Shown here: piece after piece, positions 10,357 to 19,653 of the stretch
Position numbering within the stretch: the stretch's first letter is position 1
How the letters are laid out: each line of letters opens with the position of its first letter
From: Asterella californica
Taxonomy: Eukaryota > Streptophyta > Marchantiopsida > Marchantiales > Aytoniaceae
Assembly (NCBI GenBank): GCA_036924285.1
Contig: JAYKYS010000018.1
Span: forward strand, 2,604,001-2,668,000
DNA length: 64,000 nt
Direction: 5' to 3'
Program-made: the position numbers and the translations under genes
Notes under the pieces: model-generated
The model's database searches: none
What the model saw: the letters and a program-made list of their open reading frames with translations, nothing else
Told to the model about the DNA's origin: nothing

Positions 10357-11690
10357 TGTCGTGTTGTCGATCGATTAGTGAGTGAAAGGGAGGTTGGAGA
10401 ACAAAGTTTTCCAAACATATTCAAAATGTGAATATGATGGTATCATTGTGTAGAGCCCGAAGAATAGAGCAAGATTGGGTTTTTAATCATCACAAACAAG
10501 GCTTATATTAATGGAGTTATGGAGGTCAGAACTTTTAGGATTTGGATGACAATGGAGCTAACGTGGCATCCGAGTGATGACGTGACATGTGCTGATATGG
10601 CATCAAAAATCTATGGCGGTAACTTTTACTGGAGTATCATTTATTTGCATTTTTGGTGTCATTGGAACAAGCTCAACAAGGGCTTTCAACGTTGTAAAAA
10701 TCATTATTTTTGGTTCTATATCTAAGAAATGTAAGTATTTAAAGCCAAATGTATAGTTTTTCACTTAAATAAATCGTGTTTTGGGATACTTGGAGTGCAG
10801 AAATTTTAGTTGGATATTTCGTTCTAAGGACCTGAACTCAATTTTGAAATCGAGGTTGAGGTTGTGTTTTCTTTGGAAAAATATGTAGGTCTTAAACCTT
10901 GATTCTAAAATCAAGATTTTAGAAAGAGTTGAGAATAGTCAAACTTTGAGGCTGTGGGTGCTACGCTGCTACTAGTATTACTGGAATGGGTTTATTAAGA
11001 CCTTTGCAATGTCATCAATTTTGTCTCGCTTGGATCTATAACCAAGGAGTTACATAGTTTGAAGTTACATACGCAAAAAGATGAGTTTGTAGTCCAACTT
11101 TGATTTTTGAAACTGAGGTTGGATAGCTACTTTGGATGAGGTTAGTTTTTCAGAGTTCAAGGTAACCTCGATTCTGAAATCGAGGTTTTCAAGTGAGTTT
11201 TGAATGCAGTCACAATCAAGAAAAAAGAGTCAACAATAAAAGAGAGGTTTCTACCGGAAAAATATTGTCGACAGTTTTATTTTTTGGGAGTGAGTTTGGG
11301 AGTTGGGGTCCAAATCTCATTCTGAAATCGAGGTTTGTGACTGAGAGGTCAGGTGCAAACCTCGATTCTGAAATAGAGATTACATATTGAGAGAAAAAGC
11401 TAAAACTTTAACTGCTTGTAACTGGTTAGACATGTCAGTTTCAAGCAATATGGGTATGATTTAGAAAGATAATTCCAAGGCTTTCCAATGAAACAAAAAT
11501 CAAGAGATTTGGAGAAAGTTGAAGCATACTGCAAGCGTTTGAAGTTTAGGTACGGTTTAAAGATGTAGAAAAGTCAAGGTACATGTTTGAGAGTCACACT
11601 TAAGGTTGTTATCTTCCGCCAACGCTGCTACGTTGTCTTTAGCAGCTAGGAGCCCGATGCTTTCCTAGACAAAGCTTTGTTGATACGACC
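10357..11690 (+). repeat. E1 5' LTR
   Basis: Starts TGTCGTGTTG and runs to about 11690 (gatacgac), just before the primer-site candidate. It aligns by eye with 14974-16735 through shared blocks such as gggaggttggagaacaaa, agagcaagattgg, gctttccaa and agacatgtcagtttcaa. It is shorter than its partner, mainly because it lacks most of the TGACATGGCA-rich segment. It contains several copies of a 24-bp palindrome, one of them perfect (11164-11187). Confidence 0.7.
11164..11187. repeat. Dispersed 24-bp palindrome, perfect copy 1
   Basis: Arms AACCTCGATT and AATCGAGGTT flank CTGA. Degraded copies in the same LTR lie at 10835-10857, 10896-10917, 11312-11336 and 11358-11381, and outside it at 9281-9302. 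Confidence 0.85.
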
Positions 11691-11693
11691 GGG

Positions 11694-11709
11694 TGGTGAA
11701 CTCGAAGTG
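11694..11709 (+). other. E1 primer-binding-site candidate
   Basis: TGGTGAACTCGAAGTG lies 3 bases after the inferred LTR end. E2 has the near-identical TAGTGAACTCGACGTG at the same place (38621-38636). It starts with TGG, as complements of tRNA CCA ends do, but does not match the usual Met or Asp tRNA sites that I know. Confidence 0.4.
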
Positions 11710-11760
11710 AAATGTTTGGGATGAAGACGCATAACAGTTCAAAAGACGAAGCAGCAACTA

Positions 11761-12253
11761 TGAGTGGGGACGGTGATGGAGCTAACGGGTCTGGTATTGA
11801 TGGATTGCCAAGTGCAGTTGGATCCGACTACGAAACAAATATTCCAAGCCTTGATTTGTCAGGAGAAACAATCAAATGAGCAAAAGGAGGCTGTGGCAAT
11901 GAAGGCTCTTCAAGCAGTGATCAACAAGTATGATCAATTTGACGAGAGAGATGTATCAAGATATTAGAGATATTATGTTCGGGAGATGGAGCTGAATTGT
12001 GTTAGTGAGGACGAGATGATAGAAATGTTCAAGCTAGCGGTGGTTCTAGAGATCAAGGAGCACGTGAAGGGTCTGATGGACAATTTCAAGAGAGTTTCAA
12101 GGGTAATTGGGAGGAGTTTTCACGTGCACTAAAAGATGAATACGTTTTGGAGGACGCGGATCGAGTCAGCAAGAAGTCATTCTTGGAGTGGGTCGAATGG
12201 TCCAACAAAAATTTACAAGCCACAGAGTTGTTACGGGAGTTCAGGAGGTAATT
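11761..12253 (+). pseudogene. E1 gag remnant
   Basis: Capsid-region gag homologous to E2 gag at 38694. It shows MSGDGDGANGSG, QLDPTTKQIFQAL, AMKALQAVINKYDQFDERDVSRY, REMELN and SEDEMIEMFKLAVV. After the Arg-Tyr at 11964 there is a stop (TAG) where E2 has Leu. A frame change separates the MSGDG start from the QLDP segment. Near 12120 another frame carries the LDEYVLEDADRVSKKSFLEWV-like continuation (motif SFLEWV). Homology ends at about 12253, followed by inverted pol sequence. Confidence 0.75.
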
Positions 12254-12299
12254 CTCTCTACTAACAAGGAAGAAGAAGCTCTCGCTCGAACTTAACAAA

Positions 12300-12970
12300 A
12301 TAACAATCGTCGTCTCCGTCTTAACTTCAGGTGCTAAGAACGCTTTGATCATAGAGTAGACCTTCCACATATGAAAATGTACAATCTTATCCTCATCGTC
12401 TTATCCAATCGACATGATCTGTTGTAGATGATCTTTTAGTCCATCTTCCTCGTAAACTCCTGAGATTACTTTATCTTCTCCAAGCTCACCCAACATTATC
12501 AGTTTTGCTTCAACCTCACTCAAACATCTTTTTCTCCTTTTTGTATATTTTCAATCTTAGTATATACACCAACTCCACACTCTCCAAGTTTGATAAATCT
12601 TGTACAAAAGATATCTCCTTCTGTAGACGAGAGTACCTTCTTCACTACACCACTAGAATCCTGCTCTATAGTGGTACCTATAAAAAATCTCTAAAATCCT
12701 CACTCTTTCTCGGCAATGGATGCTCCCTTAACAGATCTTGGTTACTTTGGTTCTCATCTTGACTATGTATTCTTGCATACGCCGACCCATCATCTAGAAC
12801 CTTTGTCTCCATATGCATCGCTGTAATATATGACTATTCCAAGATTAATGGATAGGATGTTGCTTCTTGCACAAAAAAATTCTGATTGATAGCATTCCTA
12901 ATCTGTATCCATACATCTAGACAAGCTCCATATAAGTTTCCTCATGTGTTGTTCGTGGTCCTATTATCCA
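12300..12970 (-). pseudogene. Inverted gypsy protease/pol-start fragment inside E1
   Basis: Minus-strand translation matches E2 protease and the start of the RT frame: YGACLDVWIQIR, QNFFVQEATSYPLIL, METKVLDDGSAYARIHSQDE, then ISGVYEEDG, MSIG and KVYSMIKAFLAPE (E2 counterparts at 40800-41470). It is opposite to the gag and LTRs around it. Several stops interrupt it. This is either an internal inversion or a truncated second gypsy insertion in reverse. Confidence 0.75.
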
Positions 12971-12984
12971 CCGCACGTAGGTTG

Positions 12985-13740
12985 TGGAACGTAGGTTGTG
13001 TTTCTTTTTTGTGTTTCGTGAACTATATCGCGTAACTCGTCGAATAGTGTGATGGGTGCCATGTTCGTGATTATCTGTTTAAGTGATCATACGGTTGAGG
13101 AACGTGCCAAGTCATCGATCTGTGCGCGTTCACTTCAGTGGTCCTTGTCGCCGCATTTGTGTATAAAATGGTGGGTCGAGAGTTCATACGGCATTCTCTC
13201 TCAATGGGTGATTTGTGAGGGTTTTTGGAGGTCTGCATGAAAAAGTGAAGAACTGCAAGTGTGGTGGTTATGGACGGAGGTCTGATACCAGCTCCAGATC
13301 TTCCTTTTCTGAACCCGTTTCACATCAAGCTTCATTGCATCCACCGCGATCACTTTCGACAGTGGTTAGTTGTGTACTTTGGCGATGAATTCATGAGGAA
13401 GGTGATGGAGTTACAGCTTCCGGTGATCCTTCCGATTGTTACATACGGAGAGACTTGGGATATGACGGTGTACATCTTGTTGTGAGGAACAATGGATTTC
13501 AACTATCCATCGAACGTTCCTTTCAACCTTTGGGTCGATGTTCGGTGTCATTGCAGATCGAAGATCAATCATGGGGTTTGGATCGTGAGAAAGTTTGGAC
13601 AAGAATATTTCAACCGAATGATAGCTTCGCCGTTTTCTTTTGTCGTACCTTTTATTGTAGATCATTTTCAAGTTATAATATTGACTTTGTATTAGTCTAC
13701 GACTCAATCGTTCCATTCTGGTTGAGCGCTTTTGTGTAGT
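12985..13740 (+). other. Repeat unit with TATA box and an ORF starting MVVMDGG
   Basis: A unit whose first 380 bp recur in inverse orientation at 56455-56830. It contains GTGTATAAAATGG (TATA-like, about 13156-13168), a leader, and an ORF from 13261 (MVVMDGGLIPAPDLPF) that runs 75 codons to TGA at 13483 and is open in the same frame for a further 70 codons to 13695. The piece FGDEFMRKVMELQLP followed by YGETWDMTVY is loosely reminiscent of the first half of a plant B3 DNA-binding domain, but the rest does not support this. Function unknown. Conservation of the leader and ORF start between copies suggests a mobile or duplicated transcription unit. Confidence 0.35.
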
Positions 13741-14840
13741 TACGGATCGCAAAGAATCCTTCGACAACTCTCAAGGATTTTTTGAGATCTTAGAGTCTTG
13801 TTGATGTCTTGTGTCTCCTTAGGAGTAAAAATTCGTTCTAAGGGAAAAAGTTGAGTGAAGAAAGGACAAAACCAAAGCTCTTTTGCTCTCATTGGTCTAC
13901 TTTTGGACCAATGGTGTTCTAGCTGATCCTTGCGACGTTTTTGTTGTTTCTAGAGGCTTTAGAGGGCATTCATAGAAAGAAGGATATGGTTGGAAAGCTC
14001 TCGACCGGAGCTACAATCTGGGCTGAAGAATCAATCGATTTGATGGAAGGATAAGTGCATTATGATCGATCGAGTGCAGGGGGGTGAAATTTATATCTAC
14101 TTCTACTTTTTTGGTTGTTCCGAGAGACTCGTGAGGAGTTTTGAGGAGCTGTCTGTTGGGTTGGAGAGCTGACGACATGCTGGTTGTTTTGATATCAATT
14201 TCATCAGATTCTTGATTGATTTGGAATGTTAATCGACCGATTGAAGTTGAGAAGTGCAGACATGATAGTCATGAATAATTTGCTATTGCTCGAGTTCTGA
14301 GTTGAATTTCTCAGTGAAACTTTCCAGGATTGAAGTATGTCTTATCAGTAAGATACTTGGGAAGTTTCATCTCAAATGGTTGAATAGTTTGTTCATAATC
14401 TTGGATCAAATGTACCTGGGTCTGTAAAGCTCTTAAGTTAGCACAGATTACGGTTTGATCCATATCTGAGAGTTGATTTGAGATTTCGACCTGAAAATTG
14501 TTCAGGGTAGGAGTGAAGGGTTACTACCGAAGTACGAAGTTCAACTTCGTCCTAAGTGTCTTCACCAAAAGAACAACTTCTTCCAAGATCAACTTCGTCC
14601 TAAAACTCCTTCGTAGCAAATTAACTTCGTAGATGCTGGTTTGTTCTCAGGTCCCGGCTCAAACTCCCTACTCTGATTTCAGTTGTAAATATACAAAGGC
14701 CTTCGTCACCCAAACTAACTCCTACCACAATAAACTACGAGGCTTCGTAGATAAACCTCCGAAGTCGACAAACACACAATGGCTCCGTAAACTCAGAAAA
14801 TAGAAAATCCAAATTTTGACTGATATCATAAACAAAATTG
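13741..14840. other. E1 interior without recognised gene
   Basis: No domain recognised in any frame. At about 14535-14640 the motif acttcgtcctaa/acttcgta recurs several times in 110 bp. Otherwise I see nothing. Confidence 0.4.
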
Positions 14841-14973
14841 GGTTACCGGATGTCGAGGAAGACGAGGAGATCAACGACATAAGGGAGGATGATGAGGTTT
14901 TGTGACGTGTCGGTCCACTCCTCGTGTGTGTCTTTTGATGCATACCGGAGGATGCGTAGCTCTAGAGGGTGGA
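14841..14973 (+). other. E1 pol 3' end and polypurine tract
   Basis: Encodes an acidic tail (DVEEDEEINDIREDDEVL, stop at 14903) like the acidic C-terminus of E2 integrase. Then cggtccactcc and tgcataccggaggatgc follow, both shared with E2 (54350-54400). The tract agagggtgga immediately precedes the LTR start at 14974. Confidence 0.6.
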
Positions 14974-16357
14974 TGTCGTGTCGTAGATCGACTAGTGAGT
15001 TAAAGGGAGGTTGGAGAACAAATTTTTCCAAACATGTTTAGAATGTGAAAATGGAGCACCATTGTTTAGACTCGAAGAGTAGAGCAAGATTGGATTTTTA
15101 ATCGTTGCAAACGGGCTTATATTAAGAGAGTTATGGAGATAAAAAATTTTAAGGTTTGGATGGCGACGGATGCTGACATGGCATCCGAGTCATGATGTGG
15201 GACCAAAAATCAGACATGTTGAAAAGTTGACATGGAAAGTTGTTGACATGGCATTTTTTGCTAACGTGGTGACCGTTGACGTGGTAGATTTTTGCTGACA
15301 TGACAAAACTATTAAGATGACTTTTGGTGCTTAGGTGACAACATGATGCTGATATGACAACATGCATGGCTGCCACTTGGCAACCTGCATGGCTGTCACA
15401 TGGCATTTTGAGAGGTGACATGTAGATGACAAACACTCGGTTTGTAGGATATAAAAGCTGGAGTTTTGACTTTCTAAAGGTATTATTTTGAGTCTAGAGC
15501 CGTAAGGCTGTCGAAATGCACGGCGTGCTTCTCGAAACTTAACCAAATTGGGTCTTAAATCTCGATTTTAAAATTGAGGTTGTTCTCGGATTGAAAAAAA
15601 ACCGTAATCTTCAAACGGCCGTAAAATTTTTACTAGGAAGTTAGAAATTTACTTTTTTGGTGTCATTAGAAAAACCTCGGGAGGGCTTTCCAACGTTGTA
15701 CAAACCGTTATTTTAGGTTCTATATTCATGAAACTGTGAGTATTTAAAGCCAAATGTACAATTTTTTACTTAAATAAATCATGTTTTGGGACACTCTGAG
15801 TGCAAAAATACATTTTTAGTTGGATATTTGGCTCTAGGGACCTGAACCTTGATTCTGAAATTGAGGTTGAGGTTGTGTTGTCTTTGGAAAAATATCTAGG
15901 GAGGGTCTTAAATTGAAATTGAGGTTTTAGAAAAAAGTTAAGAATATTCAAATTTTGAGGATGCGTAAGTTCTGCTGTGGGTGCTATGTTGCTAATGATA
16001 TCACCAGAAACGATTTTTCAAGACCTTTCCAACGTCACTAATTTTGTCTCGTTTGGATCTATAACCAAGAAGTTACCGAGTTTTGAAGTTACATAAGCAA
16101 AAAGATAAGTTTGGAGGTCCAACTTTGATTCCGAAATCGAGGTTGGAAAACTACTTTGGGCGAGGTTAGTTTTCAGAATCAAGGCAACCTCGAAATCAAA
16201 ACTCTAGGTTTCGATTCGGAAATCAAAATTGTTGAGTGAGTTTTGGACGGAGTCGTAATTGAGAAAAGGGAGGTAAAAAACAAAAGAGGTTTCTATCAGA
16301 AAAATATTGTCAATGATTTTATTTTCCGAGGATGAGTTTGGGAGTTGGACTGGTCCA

Positions 16358-16381
16358 AACCTCGATTCTGAAATCGAGGTT
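16358..16381. repeat. Dispersed 24-bp palindrome, perfect copy 2
   Basis: Same arms AACCTCGATT and AATCGAGGTT around CTGA as at 11164. It lies 21 bp before copy 3. Confidence 0.85.
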
Positions 16382-16402
16382 TGTGGCTGAGAGGTCATGT
16401 TA

Positions 16403-16426
16403 AACCTCGATTCTGAAATCGAGGTT
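16403..16426. repeat. Dispersed 24-bp palindrome, perfect copy 3
   Basis: Identical to copies at 11164 and 16358. The pair 16358/16403 corresponds to the degraded pair 11312/11358 in the other LTR, so the doublet predates E1 insertion. Confidence 0.85.
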
Positions 16427-16735
16427 ACAGACATACTGAGAGAAAAAGCCAAAACTTTAACTGCTTGTAACTTTGATTAGACATGTCAGTTTCAAGGAAT
16501 ATGAGTATCACTTGGAAAGATAATTCCAAGGGCTTTCCAATGAAAAAAATCACGAGATTTAGAGAAAATCTGAGTATACTTCAAACGTCTGAAGTTTAGG
16601 TATGGTCTAAGGGCATAGAAAAGCCAAGGTACATGTTAGAGCGCTACACTTGAAGTTGTTATCTTTCACGCACACTACTACGTCGTCTTTAGCAGCCAAG
16701 AGCCAGGTGCTTTCCCAGACGCGGCTTTGTGAAAT

Positions 16736-17390
16736 TTGTTACGTCACAAGTTTACAGTCAATCATATGAACTCTCAAGTTTATTCAAAATGTATCTCGTC
16801 TGAGATATCCTTACCCAGTCTTCTTTTCGATCTCGAAAGAAATCCATGCCAAGGCTATGATGGATGTAATTCAAATCCACCATTTCAAATTCTGATTTTA
16901 ACTGTTATTCACATGATTGATCAGACTTAAAGATGCACCGATCAAGATGCATTCGTTAACGTAAAGAGCTAAGTATACAAACCCTTCCCTCTTTGTTGAA
17001 AATGTACAGATTTTGGTTAGCCTTAGCACCCTGGAACACAATGTGTATGAGGTAAGTATCAATGCACTGATACCACGACGAGACTGCTTAAGTCCGTAAA
17101 TGGACTTGTTCAGTTTACACACCATGTTTTTGGTGGTAACGTGGAATCCTTCTAGTATAGCCATATAAAACTTCTTCATCTAGATGATGTTAAATCATCA
17201 TCCATTTGATGGATCTCCAAGTCAAACTGAGCAGCAAGTGCTAGTAATATTCTAACATATATTAACTTCACCACAAGTGAAAAAGTTTCAAAGAAGTCAA
17301 CTCTGTAAACTTGAGATAGCCTTTTGACCACTAGTCTCGCTTTGTAACGGTGAACTGTATCATCACTTCTTTTTTTGATTTTGAGCACTT
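16736..17390 (-). pseudogene. Copia-2 reverse transcriptase, main part
   Basis: Minus-strand frames give HRYKARLVVKRLSQVYRVDF, ETFSLVVKL, VRILLALAAQFDLEIHQMD, KKFYMAILEGF, VCKLNKSIYGLKQS, a degraded catalytic box (ALYVNECILIG, where YVDD has become YVNE), then FEMVDLNYIHHSLGMDF and WVRISQTRYILNKL. It ends at the E1 boundary. Frame changes occur at about 17180 and 16900. The Asp-Asp pair is replaced by Asn-Glu, so activity is lost even apart from the frameshifts. Confidence 0.8.
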
Positions 17391-17415
17391 ATCTGTTAGG
17401 CAGTGATGTAAGGGT

Positions 17416-18100
17416 CTAAGTTTCATTTTTCTCTAAAGAAGATAATTCATCTTGAATTGCTGATAACCATTTATCAGAGTCAAGGCTTTCCATCACTTCT
17501 CGATAGCTTGCTGGTTCCTTTGGCTCGTTTCCTTTGTATGTAACCAAGGCTATGTTCCTTTTTTTCTTTTTTTCTTGCTCCATGAGTGAATCATCATACA
17601 GTTGAATTGTTTTCGTTAGACGAGTACTTCGTCTTACAGTTTTATCTGTAGAAGGGGACAGAGAAGTAGAGGAGATACCATCGTCACCTTCAAATGGTTG
17701 CTGAAAAGGTTCACCAACGTTAAAACGTGATATGTCAGATTTTTTCTTTTTTTGGATTTTATATTCGTATGCGTGTAAGTAAAAGGATAAGAGTCCAAAG
17801 GAGCCGTAGGTGTTTGTAGATGAGTTATGGAAGGAGCAGCTGGAGCTTCCACTGTCGATGATGCTCCCACTACGAGTGGTGGTGCCGGCATAAGAGGTTG
17901 AGACAACACGCTCATGCTGATAGCGGCGTTTGCACAGAACTGGATGGCAATGGGACAAGACTAGGTTGCAGAGGCAGAGGGACCTGTAAGTGACTTCCTC
18001 GTAAAATTGCAAGCATAGGATATATTTGAGACAGATCAAGAGAACTGAGGCTACTAGTGTAATTCAGGAGTATGCTCCTCCTGAATTACACTTTTGTCTC
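17416..18100 (-). pseudogene. Copia-2 linker between integrase and RT
   Basis: Open for about 200 codons. Its second half shows RRSTRLTKTIQLYDDSLM, EPASYREVMESLDSDKWLSA and IQDELSSLEKNET, the acidic/polar linker that always precedes copia RT (the W...AIQEELDSLEKN motif). The first half is not conserved. Confidence 0.75.
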
Positions 18101-18273
18101 GTAGATGAACCATGCCGGGACATGTACTCTCTAACAAACCATCTCTAAGTAGATTAGAGGTATCAAACTGAACTGATCGATAGTCAATGATTTTCTTGTT
18201 ATCTTTTCTTTGTAATCTATAGCCTTTAGATGTATCACAATAGCCAAGGGATAGACATTCTATGCTTTTAGGA

Positions 18274-18545
18274 TCATTTTCCCCGGTGGTTTTTCTCTAT
18301 GTGAGCAAAAGCAACTGAGCCGAAGATCTGTAAATTGCTAAGGTTAGGTTTCTGTCCAGACCATAATTCGTATGGTGTTTTATCCTTCTGCAAAGCTTTA
18401 GAAGTCAAACGATTTTGAAGGTCGACAGCAGTATGAATAGTCTCTCCGCGATAACTATCAGGAAGGTTAGTGTGCATGAGCATCGAGACGATAGAGTCAA
18501 TGAGAGTTCTTCTTTTCCTTTCGGCCACTCTGTTCTACTCTGATC
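18274..18545 (-). pseudogene. Copia-2 integrase C-terminal fragment
   Basis: Begins at the catalytic-Glu region (NRVAERKRRTLIDSIVSML), then YRGETIHTAVDLQNRL, KTPYELWSGQKPNLSNLQIFG. The Gln normally preceding Asn-Gly-Val is a TAG stop. The core with the two Asp residues and the zinc region are absent: at 18545 the sequence jumps to gag. Confidence 0.8.
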
Positions 18546-18549
18546 GTTT

Positions 18550-19440
18550 CATTTTCGCCCATTACGGTAATTCTGTCCAGGACGCCTACGACTCACTGTC
18601 AAGGCAGACATATCGGAAATAAGAGCATTCGCTTGTTTAAGATGGATTTCTTCTTTGAGAAGACCTGTTGTGGCCGCAGAGGTCGTTAGGGTGGGCTGAG
18701 TCCTTCTAGCTCACACGAATGTATCGTACGGTGAAGGTTAACTCCTCAAAAGAATAATGGCAGCTTCCTCGTCGGTCACTGGACGACCAATTGCACTCAA
18801 TTGTTCGACTAATGTCCAAAATCGAATGATGTGCTAAGTCATTCCATCGCCTTTATTCATTTTCAGATTATGCAAGTCATCGAGGAGTAGAATTAGGGAC
18901 GACATCCTTCATTTTCAGATTATGCAAGTCATCGAGGAACAGAATTAGGGACGGCATCGCATGAGATTATTAAATTTTATTCATTTCCGACCATGCGTCC
19001 GCAACAGTAGTGTATGGAGGAATCAGTGCGTACTGATCGACTCCCATCGCATTGCTGAGAACATCGCTAGCATATTTCTAGCGTCCCAATCAGCGTTACT
19101 GTCAACGTCTGTTGCAAGCGTTCAACTGCAGATCCGGCTGGAGTCATCGGACGTGTTTCAGTGCCATGAATTAAATCATGCAGACCTTATAATTTGAAGA
19201 TCCAATCGATTTAATGTTTCCAAGCGTAAAAATGTTTTCTCTCAAATTTGGCGAGTCCTCAGAGGCCAATTCGACTCCTCGTCGATCTCCATGTTGAAGT
19301 CATGGAGACCGACAGAGCCGTAGGATCCGTTGAAGTCATTGTCGACCCGAAAGGATTCGCTGCCGAGGATGAAGAAGCCATGCTTAACTTCGTCAATCTA
19401 CGTGGGTAAAGTTTTGACGTTCGGAAGTAAAATTCTGAAC
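18550..19440 (-). pseudogene. Copia-2 gag remnant
   Basis: Minus-strand pieces: start MASSSSAANPFGSTMTSTDP (19340-19420), FERKHFYAWKH, HDLIHGTETRP, DLHNLKMNKGDGMT, RFWTLVEQLSAIGRPVTDEE and AAIILLRSLPSPYDTFV-like motifs, typical of copia UBN2 gag. Multiple frameshifts and stops. A 52-bp tandem duplication (18856-18957) repeats the DLHNLK segment. Confidence 0.7.
18856..18957. repeat. 52-bp tandem duplication in Copia-2 gag
   Basis: Two adjacent units both begin ttcattttcagattatgc and end gggacg(a/g)cat; they differ at about three positions in 50. It is a local duplication within the coding remnant. Confidence 0.85.
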
Positions 19441-19475
19441 GTTCAAACTATTTCTCTCTGGGTGTAAATCAATTC

Positions 19476-19487
19476 GCTCTAATACCA
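19476..19487 (-). other. Copia-2 primer-binding site
   Basis: Minus strand reads TGGTATTAGAGC, one transition from the tRNA-iMet complement TGGTATCAGAGC, adjacent to the LTR. Confidence 0.75.
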
Positions 19488-19653
19488 TATTGGTTTAGCA
19501 TCAATTGATATGAGAGGTGCGCATACCAAAGTCGAAAGACTGTATTCAATGATAATGTACATTAGTCGGGACATAGCATTAAGCCAGAGACTCGATCGTC
19601 TAACATTGTGTCTGTGTAGAAGTCACATCTATTCACACTAGCCGTCCTAACGC
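19488..19653 (-). repeat. Copia-2 5' LTR (short)
   Basis: Lies directly beyond the primer site and ends near cctaacg, matching the 3' LTR end ttaaca at 9591. About 165 bp. Ends are inferred from that alignment. Confidence 0.6.

Larger units (their letters stand above)
10357..16735 (+). mobile_element. E1: rearranged Ty3/gypsy element inserted in Copia-2
   Basis: Bounded by two related LTR copies starting TGTCGTGT (10357 and 14974). Inside are a primer-site candidate, a gag remnant (11761-12253) homologous to E2 gag, an inverted pol fragment (12300-12970), a promoter-plus-ORF unit (12985-13740), unassigned DNA, and the pol 3' end with polypurine tract (14841-14973). The sequence before the 3' LTR (tgcataccggaggatgc) is shared with E2. 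So E1 belongs to the E2 lineage although most of the LTR body differs. RT and integrase in sense orientation are missing. Confidence 0.75.
14974..16735 (+). repeat. E1 3' LTR
   Basis: Starts TGTCGTGTCG right after the polypurine tract. It ends around 16735, where Copia-2 RT resumes; the last few bases present in the 5' LTR (gatacgac) are missing or altered. Between 15172 and 15425 it is packed with TGACATGGCA/TGACGTGG variants. It has two perfect copies of the 24-bp palindrome (16358-16381, 16403-16426) and degraded ones (15845-15868, 16121-16144). Confidence 0.7.
9517..19653 (-). mobile_element. Copia-2: decayed Ty1/copia element split by gypsy E1
   Basis: Two halves of one minus-strand copia flank the E1 gypsy. 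The right half (16736-19653) has LTR, primer site, gag, integrase end, linker and RT. The left half (9517-10356) has the last RT part, RNase H, a polypurine tract (AAGTGGGAG on the minus strand, 9592-9600) and an LTR end. The two LTR pieces share a gatcgtctaaca...gtgtctgt block. RT translation runs to about 16738 and resumes at 10356 after E1. Protease and integrase core are deleted near 18545. Confidence 0.8.

Noticed and set aside
13276..13287. ggtctgatacca looks like the complement of a copia primer-binding site
   Set aside because: It lies inside the MVVMDGG ORF, the inverse copy at 56.5 kb has a different sequence there (gtgtgatacc), and no LTR end adjoins it.
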